The translations under genes were made by a program, and so were the position numbers. Positions 17,689 to 28,280 of a DNA stretch of 62,807 nt are shown piece by piece. The number at the start of each line of letters is the position of its first letter. The stretch's first letter is position 1. Location of the stretch: positions 1 through 62,807 of the forward strand of contig NIZT01000039.1 in NCBI GenBank assembly GCA_003315655.1. Direction: 5' to 3'. Source of the stretch: Candidatus Methanobinarius endosymbioticus (lineage in GTDB: Archaea; Methanobacteriota; Methanobacteria; Methanobacteriales; Methanobacteriaceae). The notes beneath the pieces are model-generated. The model did not search any database and was not told where the DNA came from. It saw only the letters and a program-made list of their open reading frames with translations.

Positions 17689-20600
17689 TTAGTTTAATTC
17701 ATCTAATAAATCCCTATAAATGGTCAAATACTCTTCAGACATTTCTTTAGTATTTTTAAAATCTATGTTTTTTAGACCATTTTGAACACGTTTATATTCA
17801 TCAATATCATTAGAGATTTCTAATATTTTTTCATAAGATTTAGCAGGATTTTTATAATCTATAAACCATCCCCCATCGTTTTTAAATATTCTTTCTTCTA
17901 AAACCCCTATTTTTGAAGCAAGAACAGGAATTTTTGCACTCCAAGCTTCTGATAGAGTATGACAATAAGTTTCTGGCCATATCGAAAATATTCCTATAAA
18001 AGAAGGTTTAATCCTGCGTAAATGATCATGTAAATCATCCCTATTATATGTTCCATGATATATTCCGCGAATTTTTAATTCTTTTGGAATTTTTCCTAAA
18101 AAGTTAAATTCGAGTTTAGAATCCTTATCTTGCTTTTTAAGACTTTTTATAACTTCATATCCCTTTTGATAAGTTAAATTACCTATAAATAATATTTTTA
18201 TAGGTTTATCTTTAGAAGGGTATGAAAAAAACTTTTCATTTGAAGTTTCAAAGTCTCTACCATGTTCAATAATTTCGAATTTCTTTTCATTTAAGTAAGG
18301 AATGTTAAACAAAAATATATCTTTTACTATATTAGATGTGGTAACAAAAACATCTACATTATGAAACATGCAGGAAACATTTTTTCTCCAAACATTAACA
18401 AAATTTTTTAAATTAGGAAGATTATTCATAATTTTCATTGGTTTATAACAGTCCTTATTATTGGAGTTACATTTTCCACCACAATATTCACGATTATCAT
18501 CCAATAAAACTGTGGAAGGGCAAATAAAGTAAAAATCATGGGATGATAAAACGACTGGTATGTTTAATTGTTTAGATATTTTAGGTAAATCAAAGCTGTG
18601 AAATATTAAATGACGTATGTGAACTAAGTCTATATTAAAGTTTACAAGAACATTAAAGTATATTGTTTTGAAATCGTCTGAATAGAAATTTTTACCATTC
18701 CAATTAACATTTAGTGACCACTCCCCAATTTTTTCCATTTTTTGATTAATATATCTAAATAATTCTAATTTTTTAACTTTTCCAATTAATAAATAACAAT
18801 CAAAAGATTTTTCTATGTTTTTCATGAGATCTTTATTTGTTTTAGGAGTTCCTCCCCCTGCAGCATGAATTACATACAAAATACGTTTTTTTGTTAGTTC
18901 ATTTTCATCAATATCATTATTTATTTCACTACCAACATTATTGACAATTTTCTTAAGTTTATTAGAATCTATAAATTTTTTTATTTCATTTGCATATTCT
19001 GGATATCTTTTATCAATAATTTTTCTATGTTCATTAACTAGTTTTTTTTTATCTTCAGAAAAAGAAGCAGATCTTTTGTGATATATATAAGTAGATTCAT
19101 CTATAACATTTATCCATCCTTTTTTAATGGCCCTCATGCAAAAATCATTCTCTTCTCCATATCCTCGTCCAAAAATTTCATCAAATTGACCGATATCATT
19201 TAATGCTTTTTTCCTTATAAACATGCAAAATCCATGTCCAGTTGGAACTTTAATATATTTTCTAGTTGAAACATTTCTAACTATCTGAGACATCTCATTT
19301 AAACTTAAATTAGAAGGAATTTCATTATCAGAATTAAATTTAGGTACTGAAAATGGGCCTGCGGCATTTGATAAAGGTGTAACAGTAGCAATATTTTTTT
19401 TATTATAAGCTGCTATTTTTAAATTATTTATCCAATTAGGAGTTACTATAGTATCACTATTTAATGAAATAACATCATATTTTGAATTGTCAAACCCAAT
19501 ATTTACTGTTTTTACAAAGCCTTTATTTTCATTATTTTTAATAATTTTTACATTTTCATTATTTTTAAAAGAACCCAATAATTCAGAAATTCTATCATCA
19601 GTACTACAATCATCAATCAAAATTAATTCATAGTTATGACTATTTTCCAATACACTCTCTATACATCTTTTTGTTGCATTATAAGCATTATAGATTGGAA
19701 TTATTATAGAAACCTTTTTATTGAGTATATTTAAAATTCTATTGGTTTCTGATAGATTAAATTTAAGAAGATCTTTTTTATTATCAGTACTTTTATTTTG
19801 TTTATTTTTATTAAAATAAAGTTTCAAAATTAAGTAAGGCCATAAAAAAGTATATTTTGAAGGTTTTGCTGCTTTAGCTATTATATTCATTGCTTTATAT
19901 CTAAATGAATTTTTTATTGTATTTATATCATTATTTTTAATTTCTAATTTTCTAGTAAAGGCATTTAATTTTTTATAATTATTTGATAATTGAAGATTAT
20001 ATTTATGATTGACATGCTTTAAATCCTTTTTTTCAGAAGTTAAAGTTCTAACTTGATTTTCTAATTTATTAATGTATTTATTATTTATCTTACTTTTGAA
20101 ATTATTATCAATGGTGACTTTCAATCTTTCAGTTTCTAAAAGCTCTAATAAATCCCCATATTGGATATTCGAATCAATGATGTTTTTTAATTCTTGATCA
20201 TCATCAGAAATTATTCCTAATCCATGGAAAATATTTATTTTTCTAAAATACAATTTTCTTTCTGATTGAGATATAAAATCTTCAATTCCAGACAAAACTC
20301 CATTTTTAGGAGTTTTTTCATGAATAGCATTGTTTAAATCATGATTAAGTCCTTTTTCATCATCTAATAACTCTTGGTCCAATGAAATTCCTTTTTTTGC
20401 ATAGGAGTGTAAAAAAGGAGCAGGAATCGTTTTTGGATTATAATATAAATCTCTTCTAGCATAAGGCCAACCAGTATCATGCAAAAATATTATTGGGAAT
20501 TTTTTTCCTTGAAACGTTTTTTCAATAGTTTTAAGTTCATTATACACAGTATACCAATTATGATCTCCATCTAATATAATTACATCATAATTTTCTAGAT

Positions 20601-20841
20601 TTGAAAGAATATTTAAGCTTAATTCTTCATATATCTCAAATTTCTCTCCAAATTCCTCTTTATACTCATTAACATCAAATTTAGGGAAAGGATCTATTGC
20701 TAACATCTTAGCATCATTTCCTAAACAATACTTTAATATGTTTTTTGTATTTATTCCACTATCTGAACCTACTTCAATAATATATTTAGCATTTACACTT
20801 TCAATTATTGGAAGCATTATAGTATCCCACATTCTATTCAT
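17689..20841 (-). CDS. Tri-functional methyltransferase-GT2-GT4 protein
   Basis: A 1050-residue protein. Residues about 1-150 form a class I SAM methyltransferase (IIEVGSDSGINTKN glycine loop; IILDGDHNWYTVYNEL). Residues about 255-320 look like coiled coil. Residues about 378-640 are a GT2 domain with VSIIIPIYNAYN, LIDDCSTDD, LNSDT and GRGYGEENDFCMR, as in rhamnosyltransferases. Residues about 670-1050 are a GT4-like GT-B domain (ILFIGNLTYQKG, then WPETYCHTLSEAWSAKIPVLAS with the donor-binding Glu). GAGGTG precedes the ATG. It likely builds and caps a glycan in sequential steps. Specificities are unknown. Confidence 0.88.
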   Translation of the reverse strand: MNRMWDTIMLPIIESVNAKYIIEVGSDSGINTKNILKYCLGNDAKMLAIDPFPKFDVNEYKEEFGEKFEIYEELSLNILSNLENYDVIILDGDHNWYTVYNELKTIEKTFQGKKFPIIFLHDTGWPYARRDLYYNPKTIPAPFLHSYAKKGISLDQELLDDEKGLNHDLNNAIHEKTPKNGVLSGIEDFISQSERKLYFRKINIFHGLGIISDDDQELKNIIDSNIQYGDLLELLETERLKVTIDNNFKSKINNKYINKLENQVRTLTSEKKDLKHVNHKYNLQLSNNYKKLNAFTRKLEIKNNDINTIKNSFRYKAMNIIAKAAKPSKYTFLWPYLILKLYFNKNKQNKSTDNKKDLLKFNLSETNRILNILNKKVSIIIPIYNAYNATKRCIESVLENSHNYELILIDDCSTDDRISELLGSFKNNENVKIIKNNENKGFVKTVNIGFDNSKYDVISLNSDTIVTPNWINNLKIAAYNKKNIATVTPLSNAAGPFSVPKFNSDNEIPSNLSLNEMSQIVRNVSTRKYIKVPTGHGFCMFIRKKALNDIGQFDEIFGRGYGEENDFCMRAIKKGWINVIDESTYIYHKRSASFSEDKKKLVNEHRKIIDKRYPEYANEIKKFIDSNKLKKIVNNVGSEINNDIDENELTKKRILYVIHAAGGGTPKTNKDLMKNIEKSFDCYLLIGKVKKLELFRYINQKMEKIGEWSLNVNWNGKNFYSDDFKTIYFNVLVNFNIDLVHIRHLIFHSFDLPKISKQLNIPVVLSSHDFYFICPSTVLLDDNREYCGGKCNSNNKDCYKPMKIMNNLPNLKNFVNVWRKNVSCMFHNVDVFVTTSNIVKDIFLFNIPYLNEKKFEIIEHGRDFETSNEKFFSYPSKDKPIKILFIGNLTYQKGYEVIKSLKKQDKDSKLEFNFLGKIPKELKIRGIYHGTYNRDDLHDHLRRIKPSFIGIFSIWPETYCHTLSEAWSAKIPVLASKIGVLEERIFKNDGGWFIDYKNPAKSYEKILEISNDIDEYKRVQNGLKNIDFKNTKEMSEEYLTIYRDLLDELN

Positions 20842-21421
20842 ATTGCACCTCGTATATATCCGAGCAAATAAAATTAAAGTAATTATTAAACTTTAATTAT
20901 TAGAATTCAATTATAAATTATTATTACAAATAAATATTAAATAAGCATTATTTACTCTCTTTAGCTCAATTTTTATTCTAAAAATATAAAGGTTTGTAAA
21001 TTTATAATTTTAAAATTAAATTTAAATAATATGATTTTTTTATTTTTAAATATTTCAAATTTATAATATGTTATTATTAATTAAAATATATAAGTTTAAA
21101 TTAAATATTGATTTTTATGAAATATATATATAGTACTATAATTTATAATATTTATTTAATTTTAGTGAATATATATATAATATTATACTAATAAACATGA
21201 ATAATTATTATATTTATGTTATAAATTAATATAAAATTATATATAATAATCTAGAAATATAACCAATATTTAATCTAATTGTAAACTGAATTAAATGCAA
21301 ATAAATATAATAAAAATGTTATATGTTTTACAAATAAGTTTTAATAATTAGTTTTAAAAAGTTAAAAAAAATTATAATTTTAATTAATAATTTAAATTTA
21401 TACTCTTGGAGAATTTTAATC
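20842..21421. other. Divergent intergenic region before leuC
   Basis: About 580 bp, extremely AT-rich, dividing the surface-polymer locus from the leucine genes. It holds promoters on both sides. GGAGAA at 21408-21413 is the leuC ribosome site. No gene or RNA seen. Confidence 0.45.
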
Positions 21422-22666
21422 ATGTTAATGACAATGTCTGAAAAAATATTAGCTAAAGCTTCAAATAAATCTTCATCTGAAGCTGGTGAAATTGTTATGG
21501 GTGAAATAGATGTAGCTATGACACATGATTTAACTGGACCTCTTTCAGTTGAATCATTTGAAAAAATAGGAACCGATAAAGTTTGGGACCCTAATAAAAT
21601 AGTTATACCTTTTGATCATCAAGTTCCTGCTGATTCATTAGATGCAGCTAATAATCATATAATTCTGAGAGAATTTGTAAAAAAACAAGAAATAAAGAAT
21701 TTTTATGATGTAAATCAGGGTGTTTGTCATCAAATATTACCAGAATTTGGTCATGTTGTTCCTGGAGAAGTTATTGTTGGAACTGACTCTCATACCTGTA
21801 CTCATGGAGCTTTAGGTGCTTTCGCTACTGGAATAGGATCTACTGATATGGCAATGGTATTTTCAACTGGAAAACTTTGGTTCAAAGTTCCTGAGACTAT
21901 TAGATTTAATATAGAAGGGCAGTTAAAAGAAAATGTATATGCAAAAGACGTGATTGTTAATATTATAGGTAAAGTTGGAGCAGATGGTGCTACTTACAAA
22001 GTTTGTGAATTTGCAGGAAACACCGTATCAGATATGAGTGTATCAGATAGAATGGTTCTTTGTAATATGGCAGTTGAAATGGGTGGAAAAACTGGACTTG
22101 TGGAACCAGATGAAAAAACTTTAAATTATATCGAAACAAGGTCAAATAAACCATATGAAGTATTTAAAACTGATTTAGGAGCTCCTTCTCTTGAAACAAT
22201 TGAAATTGATGTAAGCAATCTTGAACCTCAAGTAGCTTGTCCTCATAATGTGGATAATGTAAAACCAGTAAGTGAAATAGACAAAGAAATAGATCAAGTA
22301 TTTTTAGGTTCATGTACTAATGGAAGAATATCTGATCTAAGAGAAGCAGCTCAAATATTAAAAGGAAATAAAATAGCCAATAGAGTTAGAATGCTGGTTA
22401 TTCCTGCTTCAAAAGAAGTTTATACAAAGGCTCTCGATGAAGGCCTTATAAATATTTTTGTTGAATCCGGAGCATTAGTATGTAATCCTTGTTGTGGACC
22501 GTGCCTTGGTGGGCATGTAGGACTCATAGGTCCAGGAGAAGTAAGTCTTTCTACTTCAAACAGAAATTTCAAAGGAAGACAAGGTAGTCCAGAAGGAGAA
22601 GTCTATTTATCTTCAGCTGCAGTAGCTGCATATTCAGCAATAAAAGGGAGAATTGAATCTATTTAA
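21422..22666 (+). CDS. leuC: 3-isopropylmalate dehydratase large subunit (homoaconitase-like)
   Basis: Aconitase-family large subunit, 414 residues. With LeuD it isomerises 2-isopropylmalate to 3-isopropylmalate in leucine synthesis. The [4Fe-4S] ligands are Cys298 (GSCTNGR), Cys358 and Cys361 (CCGPCLGG). [22 protein letters not shown] (121-142) is a family hallmark. The opening ([14 protein letters not shown]) resembles methanogen LeuC more than the homoaconitase of coenzyme B synthesis, but methanogens carry both and the two are hard to separate. GGAGAA lies 8 bases before the ATG. Confidence 0.9.
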   Translation: MLMTMSEKILAKASNKSSSEAGEIVMGEIDVAMTHDLTGPLSVESFEKIGTDKVWDPNKIVIPFDHQVPADSLDAANNHIILREFVKKQEIKNFYDVNQGVCHQILPEFGHVVPGEVIVGTDSHTCTHGALGAFATGIGSTDMAMVFSTGKLWFKVPETIRFNIEGQLKENVYAKDVIVNIIGKVGADGATYKVCEFAGNTVSDMSVSDRMVLCNMAVEMGGKTGLVEPDEKTLNYIETRSNKPYEVFKTDLGAPSLETIEIDVSNLEPQVACPHNVDNVKPVSEIDKEIDQVFLGSCTNGRISDLREAAQILKGNKIANRVRMLVIPASKEVYTKALDEGLINIFVESGALVCNPCCGPCLGGHVGLIGPGEVSLSTSNRNFKGRQGSPEGEVYLSSAAVAAYSAIKGRIESI

Positions 22667-22732
22667 TCTTCAATGGTTAAAAATTGATTGACATGATAGG
22701 ATTTTATAAATTTTTTAATTAGAAGTGTTATA

Positions 22733-23218
22733 ATGAAAGGAAAAGTTTGGAAGTTTGGAGACGATATTGATACAGATATTATTATTCCTGGAAGATATCT
22801 AGTAGTAACTGATCCAGATAAATTAGCTAAACATTGTATGGAAAGTTTAGATTCTGATTTTTATAAAAAAATTAATAAAGGAGATTTTATTGTTGCAGGT
22901 AAAAATTTTGGATGTGGTTCTTCTCGTGAACATGCCCCTCTAGCTCTTCAAGGAGCTGGTGTTGGAGCAGTTATCGCAGAATCATTTGGAAGAATTTTCT
23001 ATAGAAATGCTACCAATGTTGGAATTCCTCTTTTAGAAGCACCTGGAATAAGTGAAACTTTAGATGATGGTGAAGAAATAGAAATAGACATGGAAAAAGG
23101 AACTATAAAAACCACTAATGGCAAAGAATACAAATTCAAAAAATTGCCTCCATTTATGCTAGAAATTCTAGATAAAGGAGGATTAGTTGAATATTTAAAA
23201 AACGATTCAAATAAATAA
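22733..23218 (+). CDS. leuD: 3-isopropylmalate dehydratase small subunit
   Basis: The swivelling small subunit (161 residues) that pairs with LeuC. GDDIDTDIIIPGRYLVVTD (9-27) holds the substrate-specificity loop. The YLVV at 22-25 fits isopropylmalate isomerase, whereas the methanogen homoaconitase has YLRT, by memory of published work on the M. jannaschii pair. GKNFGCGSSREHAPLAL is the family signature. AGAAGTG precedes the ATG. The gene follows leuC by 66 bp. Confidence 0.9.
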   Translation: MKGKVWKFGDDIDTDIIIPGRYLVVTDPDKLAKHCMESLDSDFYKKINKGDFIVAGKNFGCGSSREHAPLALQGAGVGAVIAESFGRIFYRNATNVGIPLLEAPGISETLDDGEEIEIDMEKGTIKTTNGKEYKFKKLPPFMLEILDKGGLVEYLKNDSNK

Positions 23219-23393
23219 TTAAAGTAAAATAATTAAAATTAACAATTTATGTTTATAGATACATTAGTTAAAGTTCTAATATGCCTATGAAAAAATATAT
23301 AAAATTTAAAAAATAAAACTTAAAAAACAAAGAAGGGTGGAAAATTAGTTCATATAAGTCAAAAATTCCTAAGGAGTTTATGAAAAAGAAGGA

Positions 23394-24379
23394 ATGGAAA
23401 GATTTTTAAAATATGATAGATATCAACATAAATATCAAAGTTTTGCACATGCTGAACAAATTAGCTTTATAATGAGATTAATTGCTAAATATAATTTTTC
23501 AAATGGAAAAAGAATTGAAAATGTTCTAGATATTGGTATGGATAATGGTGTTACTACATTATTTATGCTTAAAGAAGGATTTAAAAATGCTGAAAATTTT
23601 CAATTATATTCTATTGAAAAAGCTACTGAGGATTTTTTTGGAGAAGATGTATTGAAAGAAAGTACTCCTGAAGAATTAAAGCATTATCATCTGAATAGAG
23701 GATGTACAGCTTTTGATATAGAAAAAGTGCTAAAACCTTATACAAAATTAGATTTAGTATTTATAGATGGAGAACATATCTCCCCCATCCTCTAATTGAT
23801 TTAATACATGTAATCCCATATCTACATGAAGAATCTATAGTATTACTTCATGACGTAGTGGAGTATTTTTGTCCAAACGGTCGGGATAAAGTTTTATATT
23901 TACTATTTGGAGTGATGAGAAGTATAGATCTTACTTTTTAAATAATGAATTAGAAACTACAGCAGAAAACACTTTAGGATATATAAAAATACCAGAAAAT
24001 AAAGAAAAACTATATTCAGATTTGTTAGAAGTAGTAAAAATACCATTTAGAGCATCTCCTTGAGAAGAAGAAGAAGATATACATTTAGATATTTCTGAAG
24101 AAGATATAGAAAAATTGAGAAAATTTATGTTAAAACACTACCCTAAAGATTTTGCTAATGAAATTGCAGATATTTTCCATAAAAATCTAGAGGAATATAA
24201 AAAATATTGGATATTGTATCATCATGAAACTCAGTTTTTCCACTTTACATATGAAACAATAAATGAACATGAACTGAAATTTAAAGAAATCGATGAAAAA
24301 AGATATATCTGAAAAAAGAAAAAAAGAATCAATTGTTAAAGAAGAAGAATTAAAAAAAATGAAATCTTCTAATAGCTAG
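23394..24379 (+). pseudogene. Decayed class I SAM methyltransferase, inserted between leuD and leuB
   Basis: The first 128 codons read through VLDIGMDNGVTTLFMLKEG (a SAM-binding glycine motif) to LDLVFIDGEH, then a frameshift near 23778 gives HPLIDLIHVIPYL and VLLHDVVEYF in another frame. Further breaks follow, including a TGA at 24061, before an open Lys/Glu-rich C-terminus that ends at 24379. The arrangement resembles Methyltransf_24 enzymes used on glycans. It separates leuD from leuB by 1.2 kb and looks like a later insertion. Confidence 0.75.
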
Positions 24380-24463
24380 AAAATGACGAAATATTTGAGA
24401 AAAATTCGTGGAATTTTTAGTTAGAAATTTAATTTTAAGTTTTATTTAAAAATTGGTGACAAA

Positions 24464-25480
24464 ATGTACAAAATAGCAGTTTTACCTGGTGATGGAATCG
24501 GAAAAGAAGTTATGGACGCCACATTAGATGTTTTAGATTCTCTAAGTATTGAATTGGAATATGAATTTGGAGAAGCTGGTGATGAATGTAAAGAAAAAAA
24601 TGGAAAGGCACTTCCACAAAAAACTATAGATATTGTGAAAAAAACAGATGCATGCCTATTTGGAGCAGCTGGTGAAACTGCTGCAGATGTTATTGTAAGA
24701 CTTCGTCGAGAAATGGATTTGTTTGCTAATTTAAGACCTATAAAATCATATCCTGGAACTAATGCTTTATTTGATAATCTTGATTTTATAATTGTAAGAG
24801 AAAATACTGAAGGAATGTATGTTGGAAATGAAGATTGGGTCAAAGATGAAGAAGGGGATATTATAGGAGCTAACGCTGAACAAATCATGACTAAAGCTGC
24901 ATCAGAAAGAATATGTTCTTATGCTTTTGAGTATGCTAAAAAAAATGCTAGAAAAAAAGTTACAGGAGTTCATAAAGCTAATGTTTTAAAAAAAACAGAT
25001 GGTTTATTTAAAGAAAGTTTCTACAATATTGCTGAAAACTATAAAAATGAAATAGAAGCAGAAGATTATTATGTTGATGCAACAGCTATGTATCTTTTAA
25101 CTCGTCCAGAAACATTTGATGTTATTGTTACAACAAATTTATTTGGAGATATTTTGTCCGATGAAGGAGCTGGACTAGTTGGTGGTCTTGGACTAATTCC
25201 TTCAGCAAACATTGGGGAAGAAAGAGCATTATTTGAACCTGTTCATGGTTCTGCTCCAGATATAACTGGTAAAAGATTAGCTAATCCAACCGCTATGATA
25301 TTATCTGCAATTATGATGTTAGAATATTTAAACGAAAATAAAGCTGCCGAAATACTAAATAAAGCAATTTTAAAAGTTTTATCAGAAGGAAAAATTGTTA
25401 CTGAAGATTTGGGTGGAAACAGTACTACTTCTGAAATGACAATTGCTATTAAAAATGAAATTGATGCTCAACAAAAATAA
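24464..25480 (+). CDS. leuB: 3-isopropylmalate dehydrogenase (or homoisocitrate dehydrogenase)
   Basis: Oxidative decarboxylation of 3-isopropylmalate with NAD+, third step of leucine synthesis. The 338-residue isocitrate/isopropylmalate dehydrogenase has LPGDGIGKEV (6-15), FGAAGETAADVIVRLRR (substrate loop), VRENTEGMYVG (109-119), TNLFGDILSDEGAGLVGGLGL (metal Asp pair) and EPVHGSAPDI. FGAAGETAAD resembles methanogen LeuB, while the paralog AksF serves coenzyme B synthesis; that distinction stays open. GGTGAC precedes the ATG. Confidence 0.88.
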   Translation: MYKIAVLPGDGIGKEVMDATLDVLDSLSIELEYEFGEAGDECKEKNGKALPQKTIDIVKKTDACLFGAAGETAADVIVRLRREMDLFANLRPIKSYPGTNALFDNLDFIIVRENTEGMYVGNEDWVKDEEGDIIGANAEQIMTKAASERICSYAFEYAKKNARKKVTGVHKANVLKKTDGLFKESFYNIAENYKNEIEAEDYYVDATAMYLLTRPETFDVIVTTNLFGDILSDEGAGLVGGLGLIPSANIGEERALFEPVHGSAPDITGKRLANPTAMILSAIMMLEYLNENKAAEILNKAILKVLSEGKIVTEDLGGNSTTSEMTIAIKNEIDAQQK

Positions 25481-25980
25481 ATGAAATTATATCAAAAATA
25501 GTGCTATGTTTATACAATTAATATAACTCTATTTATTACAGATTAATTTTCATATTTATTTTACATACTCTTAGTTTAAATATTTTAAATTATTTATTTA
25601 TTTCTTATTAATTTTCATATCTATTTTTTATTGATTTATTATTCATTATATTCTTTATTGATTGTTTATTATTTTTTAACTATTTAAAATGAATTAAAAT
25701 AATAATATTAGATTTATAATAAAATTAATTTAAAGAAAATTTCATCCATATTTAAATATAAATCATAGAAAAATAGATATGTTTGTTTAATACAATTATA
25801 GAACATCTAATTATGATTATAGGTATGATATATTTTATAATACGTATTACCTATTTTATAATAAAAGTTAATACATTTGTGTCATATTACCAATTAAAGT
25901 ATATTAATGATTTGATAATATTCTTTGATTACATCAACATAAATATCAATTAAGTATTTTCAAAAGTTCGGAGGGATTTA
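25481..25980. other. Intergenic, AT-rich
   Basis: 500 bp without a recognisable gene between leuB and the first broken glycosyltransferase. GGAGG at 25970-25974 may be the relic ribosome site of that gene. Confidence 0.4.
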
Positions 25981-26793
25981 TTGAATTTTTTAAAGGAAAG
26001 AAAATACAAAAATCAAGATGATTATTTTACACTCTGGATAAGTGATGACAATATTTTGCCAGAATTGCAACATATTTCTATTAAATCAATTATGCTTACG
26101 GACACACGATGTTACATTATATACTTACAATGAATTAGATAATGTTCCTGAAGGAGTGAAAATAAAAGATGGAAATACCATCTTAGATAAAAATTCTGTT
26201 TTTAAATATAGGGATGGGTATGCTAAAGGTTCCTATTCAGGTTTTGCTGACTAATTTAGATTAAAACGTTTATATGAAAAGGGAGGAACCTGGTTAGATT
26301 GTGATATAATTCCTCTTAAAAATATTAATGATATCATACAGAAAAAACAATAATATCTTCAGAACCAACTGCTGTAGAAAGAAGTGGAAGAGGAAGATAT
26401 CCTACAAATGCTTTTATAAGAATTCCTAAAAGAAAATTTTTAAAAACTCTGTTAAAAAGAATTGAAATGATAGGAAGTGATGCTAAACATTGTGAAGGTG
26501 GACCTACACTTTTACTCAACGAATTAAATGATTTTTCCAAATATAAAAAATATTTAACTCCTGTTGAATTTATTTCTTCGATGAATATTCAATATTATTT
26601 ATTTTTAAGTAGACCTGCAAAATCAATACCTAAATTAGATCTAAAAAAATATTTGGGTTCCATATATGGAATACTGTCTTTGAAAGAGATGGACTCGATC
26701 TTGAAAATATTACGGGGGACTATATTTTAATTTAAAGCAGGCTATTTTAGAGTCAAATCACACCGAGAATATTATGAAAATTATCACCAATAG
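25981..26793 (+). pseudogene. Decayed DXD glycosyltransferase (GT32/capsular synthesis type)
   Basis: Reading pieces of three frames together gives HISIKS..., then DVTLYTYNELDNVPEGVKI, RLYEKGGTWLDCDIIPLKNI (the DXD motif of Gly_transf_sug enzymes, about 26271-26330), PTNAFIRIPK and CEGGPTLL. Frameshifts near 26040-26110, 26340 and 26690, and a stop after SGFAD at 26252, break it. It would have been a cytoplasmic glycosyltransferase for a surface glycan. Confidence 0.75.
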
Positions 26794-26868
26794 TTAAACT
26801 CCTATTTTAATAGTAAAACAGTGATTTAATATTCAATTATATGATTAACTCTAATACTGCGGAATATT

Positions 26869-27890
26869 ATGAAAATTTATTCAATTTCAACAATCAAAAA
26901 CGAAGCAGATATTTTAGAGTCTTTCATTCGTTATAATTATGCATATTTAGATGGATGGTTATTATAGATCATGATAGCCAAAATAATTCTAAAGAAATAA
27001 TTAAAAATCTTCAAAATGAAGGAAATATAGTATAAAATATGTAAAATTATCAAATATATCTCATGATCAGGGAAAAGCTATTAATAATAATATAAAAAAT
27101 TATAGAAAATGAAAATCCTAACATGATATTACCTATTGATGCTGATGAATTCTTAGTTTCTAATAATAATGAAAATTCTAGATCAATATTAGAAAAATTA
27201 GACCTCAGTTATATTCATTACATTAAATGGAAAACTTATATTCCTCATGAACAGCCCAATTCAGATTCTTTTATACTTAGTAAAATGAAATTTGTTAGAA
27301 ATCCAAAAATAGGATCTTATTATAAAGTCATCATACCAACAAAATTATACATAGAAAATAATATATTGGTTAATGATGGAAATCATGATTGTCTAATGTA
27401 TCAGAAGAGATGAAGAATAACCTAACTTCATTTTCAATGGCCCATTTTCCTATAAGATCACAAGCTCAATTATCTTCAAAGGTAAATATTGGTTGGTTAA
27501 ATGTTAAATCAAGACCTAATATATCTGAAAACCATTCTTGGTATTGGAATGATTTACATGATAAAATATTAACTAATCAAGAAATAGACATGACAGATAT
27601 AGCTATTAATTATGCATGTACCTCTACTGTAGAAGACAAAGAACTTATTGAGGATCCTTTAAATTTAAGCTCGTGAATGATACTAAAATCAAATATGAAA
27701 ATTTAACTAGTATTGATTTAAAAAATAATTTTATAAAACATGTTGATAAATTAGTTAGTGGATTAAGTAAAACTACTGAAGAAAATATTAATTTAAAAAA
27801 TGAATTAGAATCAGAAAAGCTTTAAATCTAGAAATATCCAAAAAAGGCAATTTTAAACATGAAATTAAAGGGTATCTTAAAAGTATTTAA
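26869..27890 (+). pseudogene. Decayed GT2-like glycosyltransferase
   Basis: Begins MKIYSISTIKNEADILESFIR, typical of Glyco_tranf_2_4 proteins, then breaks at about 26966. Other pieces are NPNMILPIDADEFLVSNN (DXD-like, 27118-27170), SYYKVIIPTKLY and FSMAHFPIRSQAQLSSK in a third frame. A coiled-coil-like tail closes it near 27890. At least four breaks are visible. The same family is active elsewhere in methanogen glycan clusters. Confidence 0.75.
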
Positions 27891-28280
27891 ATCAATCATT
27901 AAAATAAATATAACTTATTGTCATTAAAAGTGAAGATAATTATGTTATTTAATTAAAAACTACATATTAAACTATTTTACATCTTAAGCATATATATCTT
28001 ATTTAATTAGTTTTATTTAATTAATTTTATTTTAATTATTCTGTTTAATAAATGTATTTTATTTGCATTCCTTTAATATAATGTAAATTATTATACTTAA
28101 TATAAAATTTTATATTTAAAAAATTATTTCTAATATAATTTATATACTGTTTTATCTATATTATTTAATTATTTTAATTAATTTGATGGAATACGTATTA
28201 TAATTTTAAAAAAATAAGTATAATAATCTACTAAAATAATTTCATTTAATTAATACCATTGTATATTTTAAAGTGATAAA
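27891..28280. other. Intergenic between two decayed glycosyltransferases
   Basis: About 390 bp of AT-rich sequence. No reading frame of note. It probably carries the relic promoter of the pseudogene at 28281. Confidence 0.4.

Noticed and set aside
21422-23218. Homoaconitase (coenzyme B pathway) for the aconitase-like pair
   Set aside because: The small-subunit loop is YLVV rather than YLRT and the large subunit opens like methanogen LeuC. Not fully excluded.
24442-24888. Long antisense frame inside leuB
   Set aside because: It mirrors the codon pattern of leuB on the other strand, has no ribosome site, and shows no protein-like motif.
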